Positions 39,464-48,414 of a DNA stretch of 48,502 nt are shown here, piece after piece. The DNA lies in assembly GCF_017837635.1 (NCBI RefSeq), contig NZ_JAGJRS010000033.1:1-48502 (forward strand), given 5' to 3'. Each line of letters opens with the position of its first letter. Within the stretch, counting starts at the first letter, position 1. The DNA is from Frateuria flava (lineage in GTDB: Bacteria > Pseudomonadota > Gammaproteobacteria > Xanthomonadales > Rhodanobacteraceae). The notes under the pieces were generated by a model, which was given only the letters and a program-made list of their open reading frames with translations, made no database searches and was not told where the DNA came from. A program made the position numbers and the translations under genes.

Positions 39464-39893
39464 GTTCGGCGGGTATTCGCCGGCCTGCCGGACGATCCCG
39501 CCCAAAGGCGCCCCGATCCGCCTGTCGGCACCCCCTTCAGGAGCAGTGAAAGGCTCACGATGGGAGGCTGTCGTCGATCCTCCCCCCGTCTGCGGCAGAA
39601 GGCGCCCGAAGAACGGATGGGGGCGGACGAGCCGTATCGCCTCACTTGGCGACGTTTCTTTCGCGCGGCATCCGGTTGCAGCGGCGAGCCACGGACATCC
39701 AAGGTGGACTGGATACTTGACTGCGCCTCGCCGAGGTCCACCGTGGCCACCGGATGGTGCGCGGCAAGATGCCCCCCATCCGCAAACGCCTGTTGACCCG
39801 GATCGCCGTTGCCGCTCGACTGTCTTAAGTGCCGATTAAGCGCTTTACCCGGAGCATCCGGCAGACGGCATTTCGCCCGATGGAGGCACGAAT
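39464..39893. other. 430-base intergenic region after ychF
   Basis: No supported gene. It contains a diverged family D repeat (39579-39627) and GC-rich sequence of no clear structure. The promoter of the small secreted protein gene is expected in the last 100 bases; I see no convincing -35/-10 pair. A possible T-run terminator for ychF is not visible. Confidence 0.4.
39579..39627. repeat. family D repeat, diverged copy 2
   Basis: CCTCCCCCCGTCTGCGGCAG, then AAGGCGCCCGAAGAACGGAT and GGGGGCGGA. It aligns with 71-117 in order and spacing (CC-TCCCCCGT, AAGG-GCCCG, CGGATGGGGG), but the hairpin arms no longer pair. Confidence 0.6.
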
Positions 39894-40301
39894 ATGACCA
39901 AGCATTGGCCAGGCAAATCCGCGATGGCGATGGCTACCCTGCTGCTTGCGTCGGCGATGGCGCTGCCGACCGTCGCATCGGCGCATGATCGGCATGATCG
40001 CGGCTGGCACGGACGCGGACATTACGATCGCGGCTGGCATGATCACTACCGCCATGACCGCGGCGGCCATTGGAGCGGCGGTCGCTGGGTTGCCGGCGCA
40101 ATCGTCGCCGGCGCCGTGATCGGCCTGGTCGATGATGCGCTCAGTCCGCCGCCCCGCGTGGTCTACGAGCGTCCGGTCTATCGGCGCCCGGTACGGGTCG
40201 TCTACGAAGAACCGGTAGTGACTCGCCGCGTGGTCGAAACGCGCACGGTCTATGTCGAGCAGGCGCCGCCCACCCGCTACGTGGGCTACTACGGCGACTG
40301 A
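39894..40301 (+). CDS. small secreted His/Arg/Tyr-rich protein
   Basis: 135 residues. Signal peptide (MAMATLLLASAMALPTVASA), a His/Gly/Trp/Arg-rich segment (HDRHDRGWHGRGHYDRGWHD, continuing HYRHDRGGHW), a short hydrophobic helix (RWVAGAIVAGAVIGLVDDAL), then a Val/Tyr/Arg/Pro tail with repeated 'VVYERPVYRRPVRVVYEEPVV' character. GGAGG 7 bases before the ATG supports the start. The His-rich part could bind metal, and the fold resembles other small envelope proteins with one glycine-zipper-like helix. No family assigned and no function claimed. Followed by a strong terminator. Confidence 0.75.
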   Translation: MTKHWPGKSAMAMATLLLASAMALPTVASAHDRHDRGWHGRGHYDRGWHDHYRHDRGGHWSGGRWVAGAIVAGAVIGLVDDALSPPPRVVYERPVYRRPVRVVYEEPVVTRRVVETRTVYVEQAPPTRYVGYYGD

Positions 40302-40323
40302 CATACGTGCCAACCGAACGCGG

Positions 40324-40351
40324 AAAGGCCCGGCCACGCCGGGCCTTTTTT
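40324..40351. terminator. intrinsic terminator between convergent genes
   Basis: AAAGGCCCGG (40324-40333), loop CCACG, CCGGGCCTTT (40339-40348) and more T. It serves the small secreted protein gene (+) and probably the DUF6491-like gene (-). Confidence 0.9.
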
Positions 40352-40364
40352 GTGTCCGCGACCA

Positions 40365-40787
40365 TTATCCGGCAGGCGGCAGCTCCGCACCGCTGCCGTG
40401 GCGTGCGGCGTGTTCGCGCAGGTGCTCGAACCTCGCCTTGTCGACCATTTCCACCGAGGAAATCGCGCAGGGTGGCTGCTCCCGGGCGCTGACGCTCTCA
40501 CCCAGATCCCCGCAGATGCGGCCACCACCGACCGACTTGCCGGATTCGCTGGCCCTGAGCAGGAAACCCGGCACGCCGATGCCCAGGCGTGGGCAATCGG
40601 CCTTCAGGTGCACCACATAGCGATACGGGCCCGTGCGTACCAACGCCGTGCGCGCATCGACCACGTGCCATTCGTTGATATTGTCGGTCTGGATGCACTG
40701 TGCGTATGGCAGTGCCTTGCCAGGCGGGCTTGCGAGCGCGGCGGAACTGCTGGCGACAAGCAACAGCAGGAGGGACAGGTGTTTCAT
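40365..40787 (-). CDS. DUF6491-like secreted protein
   Basis: 140 residues: signal peptide (MKHLSLLLLLVASSSAALA), then a mature part with five cysteines arranged as in DUF6491 proteins of Xanthomonadales: YAQCIQTDNINEWHVVDARTALVRTGPYRYVVHLKADCPRLG, GRICGDLGES and PPCAISSVEMVDKARFEHLR. The pattern 'CI..D.I..W...D..T' followed by 'Y...L...CP.L' is diagnostic as I recall it. AGAGGTG lies 6 bases before the ATG at 40787. Function unknown; likely a periplasmic disulfide-bonded protein. Confidence 0.75.
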   Translation of the reverse strand: MKHLSLLLLLVASSSAALASPPGKALPYAQCIQTDNINEWHVVDARTALVRTGPYRYVVHLKADCPRLGIGVPGFLLRASESGKSVGGGRICGDLGESVSAREQPPCAISSVEMVDKARFEHLREHAARHGSGAELPPAG

Positions 40788-41007
40788 GGCATCACCTCTG
40801 GGGGCACGGGGCCAGTGACCCAGCATCGCGCGCCCGTGGGGACGGCGCCAGCGCCGCGGTGTCAGCAATCTGCCATCGATCGATCACACGTATTGAACAG
40901 GCGCTGCGTCATGCTTGGATGATGCCAACGGTCCGATCCGTTCTGCGTTTCAGCGTCGCTGGCAGGGCGCACGTGGACCGCACGTCCGACCCACGAAGGA
41001 GCAGCCC

Positions 41008-42255
41008 ATGCCGCAGCTGAGCCCCCTCGCCGGCGACACGCTGGCCCAGCGCTATCGGCGGGTGCGCCAACAGACCGTCCAACTGTGCGCGGGCCTGACG
41101 GCCGAAGACATGATGGTGCAGTCGATGCCCGACGCCAGTCCGGCGAAATGGCATCTGGCGCATACGACCTGGTTCTTCGAGCAGTTCGTGCTTGCGCGTG
41201 ATCCTCGTTACCGCCCGCGCAATCGCGCCTGGAACTACCTGTTCAACTCCTACTACCAGAGCGTCGGGCCGATGCATGCGCGGCCGCAACGCGGCCTGCT
41301 CTCGCGTCCGACGCTGGAGGAGGTGCTGGCTTATCGTCGCCACGTGGACCAGGCGCTGGATTCGATGCTTGCGCGTGGTGACGAGACCGCTTCCGCCGCG
41401 GTGATCGAGCTCGGGTTGCAACACGAGCAACAGCATCAGGAATTGCTGCTTACCGACATCCAGCACGCGTTCTGGAACAATCCGCTGTTGCCCGCCTACC
41501 TGCAAGCGGCGGCCCTGCCGGCCGCCACAACGTCGGCACCCCTGCAATACCTGCCCGGCGCGGAAGGTGTGGTGGAGATCGGCCATGCCGGCGAGGGGTT
41601 TGCCTTCGACAACGAAACCCCGCGGCACCGCGCATTGCTGGCGCCGCATGCGCTGGCCAACCGGCTGGTCACCAACGAGGAGTACGCCGCGTTCGTGCAT
41701 GACGGCGGCTACCGCGAGCCGTCGTTGTGGCTGTCCGACGGCTGGGCCACGGTGCAGAACGAGGGATGGCAGCGCCCGCTCTACTGGCGCCCCGACCTGG
41801 CCAGTGCGTTCTCGCTGTCCGGCGTGCAGGCACTCGATCCGAATGCCCCGGTCTGCCACCTGAGCTACTTCGAAGCCGATGCCTTCGCCCGTTGGGCCGG
41901 CGCGCGGTTGCCCACGGAAGCCGAGTGGGAGGCCGCTGCCGCCGCGCTGCCGGTGCAGGGCAACCTGCTCGACGGCATGCCGCGACCGCCGCAGGCCGCC
42001 CACGGCACGGGATTACTGCAAATGTACGGCGATGCGTGGGAATGGACCGCCTCGCCCTATGTCGCCTATCCGGGCTTCCGCCCGCTGCCGGGCGCGCTCG
42101 GTGAATACAACGGCAAGTTCATGTGCGGCCAGTGGGTGCTGCGTGGCGGTTCGTGCGCCACGCCGCTCGGCCACGTGCGCGCGAGCTACCGCAATTTCTT
42201 CCCCTCGCAGGCGCGCTGGCAGTTCGTCGGGCTGCGCCTGGCCAAGGACCGATAA
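41008..42255 (+). CDS. egtB: ergothioneine biosynthesis protein EgtB
   Basis: 415 residues. EgtB is the non-heme iron sulfoxide synthase that joins a thiol to trimethylhistidine. The DinB-like N-terminal domain carries the iron ligands: a first His in KWHLAHTTWFFEQF (H52) and the H139-x3-H143-x-E motif in LQHEQQHQE. The C-terminal formylglycine-generating-enzyme (FGE) sulfatase-like domain has VTNEEYAAFVHDGGYREPSLWLSDGW, PVCHLSYFEADAFARWAGARLPTEAEWE, GDAWEWTASPY and VLRGGSCATPLGHVRASYRNFF. AAGGAG 7 bases upstream fixes the ATG at 41008. Next gene is egtD, 20 bases on. Confidence 0.96.
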   Translation: MPQLSPLAGDTLAQRYRRVRQQTVQLCAGLTAEDMMVQSMPDASPAKWHLAHTTWFFEQFVLARDPRYRPRNRAWNYLFNSYYQSVGPMHARPQRGLLSRPTLEEVLAYRRHVDQALDSMLARGDETASAAVIELGLQHEQQHQELLLTDIQHAFWNNPLLPAYLQAAALPAATTSAPLQYLPGAEGVVEIGHAGEGFAFDNETPRHRALLAPHALANRLVTNEEYAAFVHDGGYREPSLWLSDGWATVQNEGWQRPLYWRPDLASAFSLSGVQALDPNAPVCHLSYFEADAFARWAGARLPTEAEWEAAAAALPVQGNLLDGMPRPPQAAHGTGLLQMYGDAWEWTASPYVAYPGFRPLPGALGEYNGKFMCGQWVLRGGSCATPLGHVRASYRNFFPSQARWQFVGLRLAKDR

Positions 42256-42275
42256 AACCTCAAGGAGCATTCCCG

Positions 42276-43262
42276 ATGAACATCCGTGCCCTGGACCTGC
42301 CCACCGACGCACGCACGCCCTCAGCCGGCGGGTTGCTGGAGACCGTCCGCCGCGGGCTGCGCGCGCAGCCCAAGCGCCTGCCCTCGTGGCTTTTCTACGA
42401 CGCGCAGGGATCGGCGTTGTTCGAACGCATCTGCGGACAGCCCGAGTACTACCTCACCCGTTGCGAAGTCGCGCTGATGCGCGAGCACGCCGCCAGCATC
42501 GCCGACACCCTGGGCGTGGACGTTCGCCTGGTCGAATACGGCAGTGGCAGCGCCACCAAGACACGCCTGCTGCTCGAACACATGGCCGCGCCGGTGAGCT
42601 ACGTGCCGGTGGAAATCTCGCCCGAGCCGTTGCAGCAAAGCGTGCGGCGCCTGGGTGAGCACTTCCCGCACCTGCCGGTGCAGCCGCTGTGCGCCGACTT
42701 CACCCGCCCGCTGCGCCTGCCGATCCCGCCACGTGCGCCGCGGCGGACGGTCCTGTATTTCCCCGGTTCCACCATCGGCAACTTCGACACGCGCGAGGCG
42801 ATTGCGCTGCTGCGCAAGATGCGCGCGGAGATGGGCGACAACGGCGGCATCCTGATCGGCGCGGACCTCAAAAAGGACACCGCCCTGATCGAGGCCGCCT
42901 ACAACGACGCCGCGGGCATCACGGCAGCGTTCACCCTGAACATGCTCGCGCGCCTGAATCGCGAGCTGGGCAGCGATTTCGACCTCGCCGCGTTCAGCCA
43001 CCGCGCGCACTACAACGCGCTGGCCGGACGCATCGAAACGAGCCTGGTCAGCCAGCGCGAGCAGAAGGTGCACGTGGGCCGCAGCCAGATCGCTTTCGGC
43101 AAGGACGAAGCGATCCGTGTGGAGGTCAGCTGCAAGTACTCGCTGGAAGACTTCGCGGCGCTCGCAGGCAAGGCCGGGCTGGAAGTGCTGCGCGTGTGGC
43201 TGGATCCCGAGCGCATGTTCTCTGTGCAGTATCTGGTGCGCGCCGGCTCGGTCGCGCGTTAG
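42276..43262 (+). CDS. egtD: L-histidine N(alpha)-methyltransferase EgtD
   Basis: A 328-residue SAM-dependent enzyme that trimethylates histidine to hercynine, the first step of ergothioneine synthesis. Family segments: WLFYDAQGSALFERICGQPEYYLTRCE, the SAM motif LVEYGSGSATKTRLLL, VPVEISPEPLQ, YFPGSTIGNFDTREAIALLR, GADLKKDTALIEAAYNDAAGITAAFTLNML and SCKYSLEDFAALAGKAGLEV. AAGGAG lies 8 bases before the ATG. Operon with egtB. No egtC, egtA or egtE is nearby, so the thiol donor and C-S lyase steps must be supplied elsewhere. Confidence 0.97.
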   Translation: MNIRALDLPTDARTPSAGGLLETVRRGLRAQPKRLPSWLFYDAQGSALFERICGQPEYYLTRCEVALMREHAASIADTLGVDVRLVEYGSGSATKTRLLLEHMAAPVSYVPVEISPEPLQQSVRRLGEHFPHLPVQPLCADFTRPLRLPIPPRAPRRTVLYFPGSTIGNFDTREAIALLRKMRAEMGDNGGILIGADLKKDTALIEAAYNDAAGITAAFTLNMLARLNRELGSDFDLAAFSHRAHYNALAGRIETSLVSQREQKVHVGRSQIAFGKDEAIRVEVSCKYSLEDFAALAGKAGLEVLRVWLDPERMFSVQYLVRAGSVAR

Positions 43263-43394
43263 GTAGTCGGAGTCGGGCAGCGGGCGTCGCCAGGCTGCCC
43301 CGTGCACGGATCGAAGCCAGCTCGCGGGCCGCCGCCCGCGTTGACGTCGTCGCCAACGCGTAGAATCCCGCCCACCCCCGTCAGTCCGAATCCG

Positions 43395-44450
43395 ATGGCA
43401 GCCACCGTCGCCACCGCGCCCGCGCTCCAACTGGACGCACTGTTCCTGCCCATCATCAGCGGCGAGCTTCGGGTGCCCTACGACGGCCGGGTGCTCTTTT
43501 TGCGAGCCCGTGACGGTGCGCCGCTGCGCACGTTCGTCCGCCCTGGCTGGCTTTGCGAGCAGACTTTCAAGCCGTTCGCCGACGAGCTTCGCCGGGCGGG
43601 TGTGGCGCTCGGGGAGCCAGCGCAGGACGACCATTTTGCGTTGGTGCTCGTGCTGCCCCCGCGCCAGCGTGACGAGGCCCGTGCGTTGTTCGCCCGCGCC
43701 GCTTGTTCCTTGCAGCCCGGAGGCGTCATGCTGACGGCAGTGCCCAATGGCGAAGGCGCGAAATCGGCCGAAGCGGATGCCGTGCGGTTGTTCGGCGCGG
43801 TGCGCAGCCTGTCCAAGCACAAGTGTCGCGTGTTCTGGGCGAGCGCCGGCGAAGGGCTGGACTCCACGCTGCTCGCTGAATGGGAGGCGCTCGACGCGCC
43901 GCGACGGATCGCCGGTGGTTATCTCAGCCGTCCGGGGTTGTTCGCGTGGGACCGCATCGACACAGCCTCGGCCTTGCTTGCGGCCCATCTGCCCCATGAC
44001 CTGCACGGTCGCGTCGCCGACCTGGGTGCGGGATACGGCTATCTCGCCGTGCAGGTGATCGCTCGTTGTCCCGGCGTTACGGCGGTGGATATGTACGAAG
44101 CCGAGAGGCGGGCGCTGGAACCGGCGCGTATCAATCTCGCCGAAGCGGTGGCGGTCAGCGGTCGGGAGGTCGACGTGGGAGCGCACTGGCATGATGTCAC
44201 TACCGGCCTGCCGCATCGCTACGACGCGATCGTGAGCAACCCGCCGTTCCACCAGGGGCGCGCGGACCTTCCCGAACTGGGGCGCGCCTTCATTGATGCC
44301 GCGGCGGACGCGCTGCTGCCGCGCGGTCGCCTGTGGCTGGTCGCCAACCGGCATCTGCCGTACGAGGCCACGCTCGCCGCCCGCTTCGCGCAGGTCCGCA
44401 CGGTGGCCACACAGGACGGTTTCAAGGTGATCGAGGCGGTGCGCGCATGA
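43395..44450 (+). CDS. rsmC: class I SAM methyltransferase, 16S rRNA m2G1207 methyltransferase RsmC-like
   Basis: 351 residues with the two-domain RsmC layout. The N-terminal half is a degenerate, non-catalytic methyltransferase fold (LVLVLPPRQRDEARALFARAA, LSKHKCRVFWA). The C-terminal half is active, with YLSRPGLFAWDRIDTASALLAAHL, SAM motif VADLGAGYGYLAVQVIA and catalytic SNPPFHQGRA. SNPPFH is the RsmC/RlmG exocyclic guanine N2 signature. RsmC is preferred over RlmG from length and the GLFAWDRID segment. The rsuA start overlaps its stop (ATGA 44447-44450). Confidence 0.85.
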   Translation: MAATVATAPALQLDALFLPIISGELRVPYDGRVLFLRARDGAPLRTFVRPGWLCEQTFKPFADELRRAGVALGEPAQDDHFALVLVLPPRQRDEARALFARAACSLQPGGVMLTAVPNGEGAKSAEADAVRLFGAVRSLSKHKCRVFWASAGEGLDSTLLAEWEALDAPRRIAGGYLSRPGLFAWDRIDTASALLAAHLPHDLHGRVADLGAGYGYLAVQVIARCPGVTAVDMYEAERRALEPARINLAEAVAVSGREVDVGAHWHDVTTGLPHRYDAIVSNPPFHQGRADLPELGRAFIDAAADALLPRGRLWLVANRHLPYEATLAARFAQVRTVATQDGFKVIEAVRA

Positions 44451-45160
44451 AGCTGGTACGCCTGATCGCCAACCTCGGCTATGGCAGCCGCAAGGAAGTG
44501 ACGCAGCTGTTCCGCGAGGGGCGCGTCACCGACCCGACGGGCGAGGTGTTGTACGCGGACGACAAGCTCGATCACGCCGACATCCGCATCGATGGTGAGA
44601 TGCTCGATCCGCCGAATGGCCTGGTGCTCCTGATGCACAAGCCGACCGGCTACACCTGCTCGCGCAAGGACGCGGGCCGCCTGGTCTACGACCTGCTGCC
44701 GCCGCGCTGGCGACGGCGTGATCCGGCCTTGTCCACCGTTGGCCGGCTCGACCGGGATACGTCCGGACTGCTGCTGCTTACCGACGATGGCGCGTTGCTG
44801 CACAGGATCATTTCCCCCAAGGCGAACGTGGCCAAGGTCTACGAGGCCACGCTCGCCCGCGACCTGCAGGGAAGCGAGGGCGAACTGTTCGCCAGCGGTA
44901 CGCTGATGCTCGAATCGGAAACCACGCCGCTTGCTCCCGCACAGCTGCAAGTGCTCGAACCGCGTCGCGCGAGGCTGACCGTCACCGAGGGGCGCTACCA
45001 CCAGGTGCGGCGCATGTTCGCGGCGGTGGGCAATCACGTGGAGGCGCTCGAACGCGTCGCGATCGGGCGGCTGACGCTCGACGGGCTGGCGCCGGGGGAG
45101 TGGCGGGCGCTGGATGCCGCCGAGACGGCCAAGGCCTTCGACCTGCCATATCTCCTGTAG
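44447..45160 (+). CDS. rsuA: 16S rRNA pseudouridine synthase (RsuA-like)
   Basis: 237 residues. The N-terminal S4 RNA-binding domain (KLVRLIANLGYGSRKEVTQLFREGRV) is followed by the RsuA/RluB-family catalytic domain: LLMHKPTGYTCSRKD, STVGRLDRDTSGLLLLTDDGALLHR (catalytic D102), KVYEATLARDL, and LTVTEGRYHQVRRMFAAVGNHVEALERVAIGRLTL. RsuA, which makes pseudouridine 516, is preferred from the length and the LPPRWRRRDPALSTVGRLD layout. Coupled to rsmC. Its TAG stop (45158-45160) is supplied by the left arm of the family A repeat. Confidence 0.88.
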   Translation: MKLVRLIANLGYGSRKEVTQLFREGRVTDPTGEVLYADDKLDHADIRIDGEMLDPPNGLVLLMHKPTGYTCSRKDAGRLVYDLLPPRWRRRDPALSTVGRLDRDTSGLLLLTDDGALLHRIISPKANVAKVYEATLARDLQGSEGELFASGTLMLESETTPLAPAQLQVLEPRRARLTVTEGRYHQVRRMFAAVGNHVEALERVAIGRLTLDGLAPGEWRALDAAETAKAFDLPYLL

Positions 45161-45228
45161 GAGCACGCTTGCGGGCGATGCTTTTTCGCCCCGAGCCGAA
45201 GCATCGGCGCGCAAGCAGGCTCCTACAG
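45155..45228. repeat. family A inverted repeat, copy 2
   Basis: Left arm CTGTAGGAGCACGCTTGCGG, then GCGATGC; right arm GCATCGGCGCGCAAGCAGGC, then TCCTACAG; loop TTTTTCGCCCCGAGCCGAA region. It matches 9784-9861. The TAG in each arm is a stop codon: for rsuA on the plus strand (45158-45160) and for the YkgJ-type gene on the minus strand (45223-45225). Confidence 0.85.
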
Positions 45229-45561
45229 AAGCTTCACCGGCGTGGGGAGGGCAGGGCCGTACCACTTGCGCCGCTCGTCCCGGCAGCTGGGGCTGCCCAT
45301 GGTGTACTTGCGACAGATGGCGGGGCGTCGCTCGTAGATCGTGCAGCGCGAGGTATCCGGGTCGACGGCGGCGCACCAGCCGTCCTCCCCCTTGGCAAGC
45401 GTCGCCAGGCCGTGGTCATCGTGCGTTACCAGCCAGTCCGGGACGTCGTCTTCGGGCATCAGCACCACGGTCAGGCGGCAACACACCGCTTCACAGGACG
45501 TGCAGTGCACGGATGGGTCTACGCTCGTAGCGTAGCGATCGTTTTCGAAGTCGTCATTCAC
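45223..45561 (-). CDS. YkgJ family cysteine-cluster protein
   Basis: A 112-residue protein with the zinc- or iron-binding cysteine pattern of the YkgJ (CxxCxxxCC) family: [17 protein letters not shown], then GWCAAVD and [29 protein letters not shown]. The first cluster C20-x2-C23-x3-C27-C28 and the later CTIYExRPxxCR motif are diagnostic. Probably a cytosolic metal-binding protein of unknown role. The stop codon lies within the right arm of the family A repeat. Divergent from selO across about 105 bases. Confidence 0.9.
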   Translation of the reverse strand: MNDDFENDRYATSVDPSVHCTSCEAVCCRLTVVLMPEDDVPDWLVTHDDHGLATLAKGEDGWCAAVDPDTSRCTIYERRPAICRKYTMGSPSCRDERRKWYGPALPTPVKLL

Positions 45562-45665
45562 GCGTCAGTATGCGGCTTTGGCCGGTTCGGCGCGCTAAAC
45601 ATTTGTGTCGGCGGCATGCCGTGAGCGCGAACGTTCCCTGGCCTCCGTCGTGCGATCATCGACCG

Positions 45666-47222
45666 ATGCGCCTGCACTTCGACAATGCCTTCGTGCGCGA
45701 GCTGGCCGGCGACCCCGAGCGCGGATCGCGTCCGCGGCAGGTGGAAGGCGCCGCCTGGTCGCATGTCCAGCCCACGCCAGTGCCAGCGCCGCATGTGGTG
45801 GCCTGGTCGTCCGAGATGGCGGCGACCCTGGGGCTGTCCGCGCAGGACATCCAGGGCGCCGACTTCGCCCGCGTGTTTGGCGGTAACGCGTTGCTGGATG
45901 GCATGCAACCGTGGGCAAGCAACTACGGTGGCCACCAGTTCGGCGTATGGGCGGGGCAACTGGGCGATGGTCGTGCGATCTCGTTGGGTGAGGCGCTCGA
46001 CGCGGGCGGTCGACGCTGGGAGCTGCAGCTCAAGGGCGCGGGGCCGACGCCGTATTCGCGCGGCGCCGATGGGCGTGCGGTGCTGCGTTCCTCGATCCGC
46101 GAGTTCCTTTGCAGCGAGGCGATGCATCACCTCGGGATCCCCACGACGCGTGCGTTGTGCCTGCTGGAGACTGGCGAGGCGGTGGTGCGAGACATGTTCT
46201 ACGACGGCCATCCCCGCGAGGAGCCCGGTGCGATCGTCTGCCGCGTCGCGCCCTCGTTCATTCGCTTCGGCCACTTCGAACTACCCTATGCGCGCAACGA
46301 CATCGCGTTACTGCGCCAACTGGCGGACTTCAGCATCCAGCGCGACTTTCCTCAGTTGCGCGGTCAGGGCGAGGCGCTGTATGCGGACTGGTTCGGCGAG
46401 GTGTGCGAACGCACCGCGCGGCTGATGGCCCAATGGATGCGCGTCGGTTTCGTGCACGGCGTGATGAATACCGACAACATGTCGATCCTCGGCCTGACCA
46501 TCGACTATGGCCCCTACGGCTGGATCGACGACTACGATCCGCAATGGACGCCCAATACCACCGACGCGGTGCGCCGGCGCTATCGCTTCGGGCAGCAACC
46601 CAACGTGGCCTGGTGGAACCTCACGCGGCTGGCGAGTGCGCTGTCGCCGCTGTTTGCCGACGTCGCGCCGCTGCAGGCTGGGCTCGACCGCTACGTCAGC
46701 GCGTGGGAAGCGGCCGATCGCGCCACGGCGGCCGCAAAGCTGGGCCTGGCACAGGCTGGCGACGAAGAGCTGGCGCTGCGCGACGGCCTGCATGCCTGGA
46801 TGCGCGAGTCGCAGGCGGACATGACACTCACCTGGCGCGCGCTCATCGACCTGGACCCGGCCGCGCCCTCGCCAAACGCGCTGGCGGGCGTGTGTTACGA
46901 CGAGGCCCGGCGCATAGCCGCCGAGCCCATGCTGCGCGATTGGCTCGAGCGCTACGCCTCACGCCTGCGCAACGATCCGCTGCCGGTGGCGGAGCGCCGC
47001 CGCCACATGCAGCAGGCCAACCCGAAGTACGTGCTGCGCAACTACCTGGCGCAGGAAGCGATCGATCGTGCGGAGCAGGGCGACTACGCACTCGTGCACG
47101 AGTTGCTGGACGTCATGCGCCATCCCTGCGACGAGCAGCCGGGACGTGAACGCTTCGCACGCAAGCGTCCCGACTGGGCGAAACAGCATGCCGGCTGTTC
47201 CATGCTCTCGTGCAGTTCGTAA
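45666..47222 (+). CDS. selO: protein adenylyltransferase SelO (YdiU)
   Basis: A 518-residue pseudokinase-fold enzyme that transfers AMP from ATP to Ser/Thr/Tyr of protein substrates. Segments: [117 protein letters not shown] (catalytic N and D residues, about 260-290), and [15 protein letters not shown]. It ends GCSMLSCSS; the last Cys occupies the place of selenocysteine in animal SELENOO. Start at 45666 (MRLHFDN) fits family length. Convergent with trxC, 156 bases apart. Confidence 0.97.
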   Translation: MRLHFDNAFVRELAGDPERGSRPRQVEGAAWSHVQPTPVPAPHVVAWSSEMAATLGLSAQDIQGADFARVFGGNALLDGMQPWASNYGGHQFGVWAGQLGDGRAISLGEALDAGGRRWELQLKGAGPTPYSRGADGRAVLRSSIREFLCSEAMHHLGIPTTRALCLLETGEAVVRDMFYDGHPREEPGAIVCRVAPSFIRFGHFELPYARNDIALLRQLADFSIQRDFPQLRGQGEALYADWFGEVCERTARLMAQWMRVGFVHGVMNTDNMSILGLTIDYGPYGWIDDYDPQWTPNTTDAVRRRYRFGQQPNVAWWNLTRLASALSPLFADVAPLQAGLDRYVSAWEAADRATAAAKLGLAQAGDEELALRDGLHAWMRESQADMTLTWRALIDLDPAAPSPNALAGVCYDEARRIAAEPMLRDWLERYASRLRNDPLPVAERRRHMQQANPKYVLRNYLAQEAIDRAEQGDYALVHELLDVMRHPCDEQPGRERFARKRPDWAKQHAGCSMLSCSS

Positions 47223-47378
47223 TCGGGTGGTCGCGTTCCATGCCCACCGCTCGAGCTGCAGCGGCGGCGCGAGACGGTCGCGTCAACAAGCGATCGTGCG
47301 TGGCCGCCACGCGTTACCAGCGACACGCGGAAACGCACGCGGTCACCGACGGAAACACTGCGCCCACGACGTCAACGA

Positions 47379-47816
47379 CTAGCGCAACGTCCCTTCGACG
47401 AACTGCCGCAACTGCGCCGCATTGAGCGCACCTGCCTGCCGGGCGATCTCACGACCGCCCTTGAACACCGCCAGCGTCGGGATGCTGCGAATGCCAAAGC
47501 GCTGCGAGAGCTGCGGTTGCGCGTCGGTGTCCACCTTGGCCAGGCGCAGGCGCGGCTCGAACTGGCGGGCGGCTTCGGCGAACACCGGCGCGAATCCGCG
47601 GCAGGGCCCGCACCAGGTCGCCCAGAAATCGACGAGTAGCGGAAGATCGCCACGTCCGGCCACCGCGTCGAAGTTGGCCGTCGTCAGTTCGATCGGCTTG
47701 CCTTCGAAAAGCGCCTGCTTGCAGCGCCCGCACACCGGATGGTCGGCAAGGCGCTCGGCCGGCACGCGATTGAGCGCACCGCAATGCGGGCAGGGGATGT
47801 TCAAGGGGGCGGACAT
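47379..47816 (-). CDS. trxC: thioredoxin 2 (TrxC)
   Basis: A 145-residue thioredoxin with the extra N-terminal zinc finger that defines TrxC: C9-P-H-C12 and C29-G-R-C32. It is followed by the redox site W-C69-G-P-C72 in LLVDFWATWCGPC and cis-proline SIPTLAVFKGG. Cytosolic disulfide reductase used in oxidative stress in relatives. Start ATG 47816 (MSAPLNIPCPHCG) begins directly before the zinc finger. Confidence 0.95.
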   Translation of the reverse strand: MSAPLNIPCPHCGALNRVPAERLADHPVCGRCKQALFEGKPIELTTANFDAVAGRGDLPLLVDFWATWCGPCRGFAPVFAEAARQFEPRLRLAKVDTDAQPQLSQRFGIRSIPTLAVFKGGREIARQAGALNAAQLRQFVEGTLR

Positions 47817-47945
47817 GGCGTACTCCGGACGGGCTCCCGGGCGATATGGCGATCGTGCTTCACGGTGCAAGCGGCCCGGACGGTAGGCTGCGGTACCTAT
47901 CTGCGAGAAAGTCGCCGCCACGGCGCATTTGGCCGTCGCAAAGTG

Positions 47946-47975
47946 TTGACACATCCGGGGCCGCTCGCGAAAATA
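47946..47975 (+). promoter_or_regulatory. probable promoter of the tRNA(Tyr)-tRNA(Gly)-tRNA(Thr) operon
   Basis: A consensus TTGACA at 47946-47951 is followed, 17-18 bases on, by GAAAATA (47969-47975), a weak -10. The GC-rich stretch after it and the distance of 13 bases to the tRNA(Tyr) 5' end fit a stable RNA promoter. Confidence 0.5.
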
Positions 47976-47988
47976 GCCGTTCTTTGTT

Positions 47989-48074
47989 GGAGGGATACCC
48001 AAGCGGCCAACGGGGGCAGACTGTAAATCTGCTGGCTTACGCCTTCGGTGGTTCGAATCCACCTCCCTCCACCA
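47989..48074 (+). tRNA. tRNA-Tyr (anticodon GTA)
   Basis: Acceptor GGAGGGA pairs with TCCCTCC (48064-48070), discriminator A, CCA encoded. The anticodon loop CTGTAAA gives GTA. The long variable arm is as expected for tyrosine tRNA (86 bases in all). Confidence 0.97.
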
Positions 48075-48105
48075 TCAAGACGAGTTCCGCGCAGGGTAGT
48101 GCCAG

Positions 48106-48179
<74 letters not shown>

Positions 48180-48258
48180 TTGATCTCGTCGCAGGATTTT
48201 TGAGGTTCGGCCGGATGCCGGACCATTCGCCACCCAGGAAGGGTGCTGAAAGAACTTC

Positions 48259-48334
<76 letters not shown>

Positions 48335-48344
48335 TCTCACGCGG

Positions 48345-48388
48345 CTGCCGCCGGTCGCTCCGGGCCTACGGCAGGTTTTCTTTTTTTC
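48345..48388 (+). terminator. terminator-like hairpin between tRNA(Thr) and tuf
   Basis: CTGCCG (48345-48350) pairs with CGGCAG (48369-48374), with an inner CCGG/CCGG, followed by GTTTTCTTTTTTT. It may end or attenuate transcription between the tRNA cluster and tuf; co-transcription with partial read-through is common in this cluster. Confidence 0.45.
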
Positions 48389-48414
48389 ATTGACTCCATC
48401 GGGGTTTAGCGCGC

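Noticed and set aside
40915-41007. An N-terminal extension of EgtB from a TTG at 40915
   Set aside because: The AAGGAG ribosome site is placed for the ATG at 41008, and the extension does not resemble EgtB.
42321-44354. A 677-codon minus-strand frame opposite egtD and rsmC
   Set aside because: No recognisable motif and composition typical of an antisense frame; both plus-strand genes are certain.
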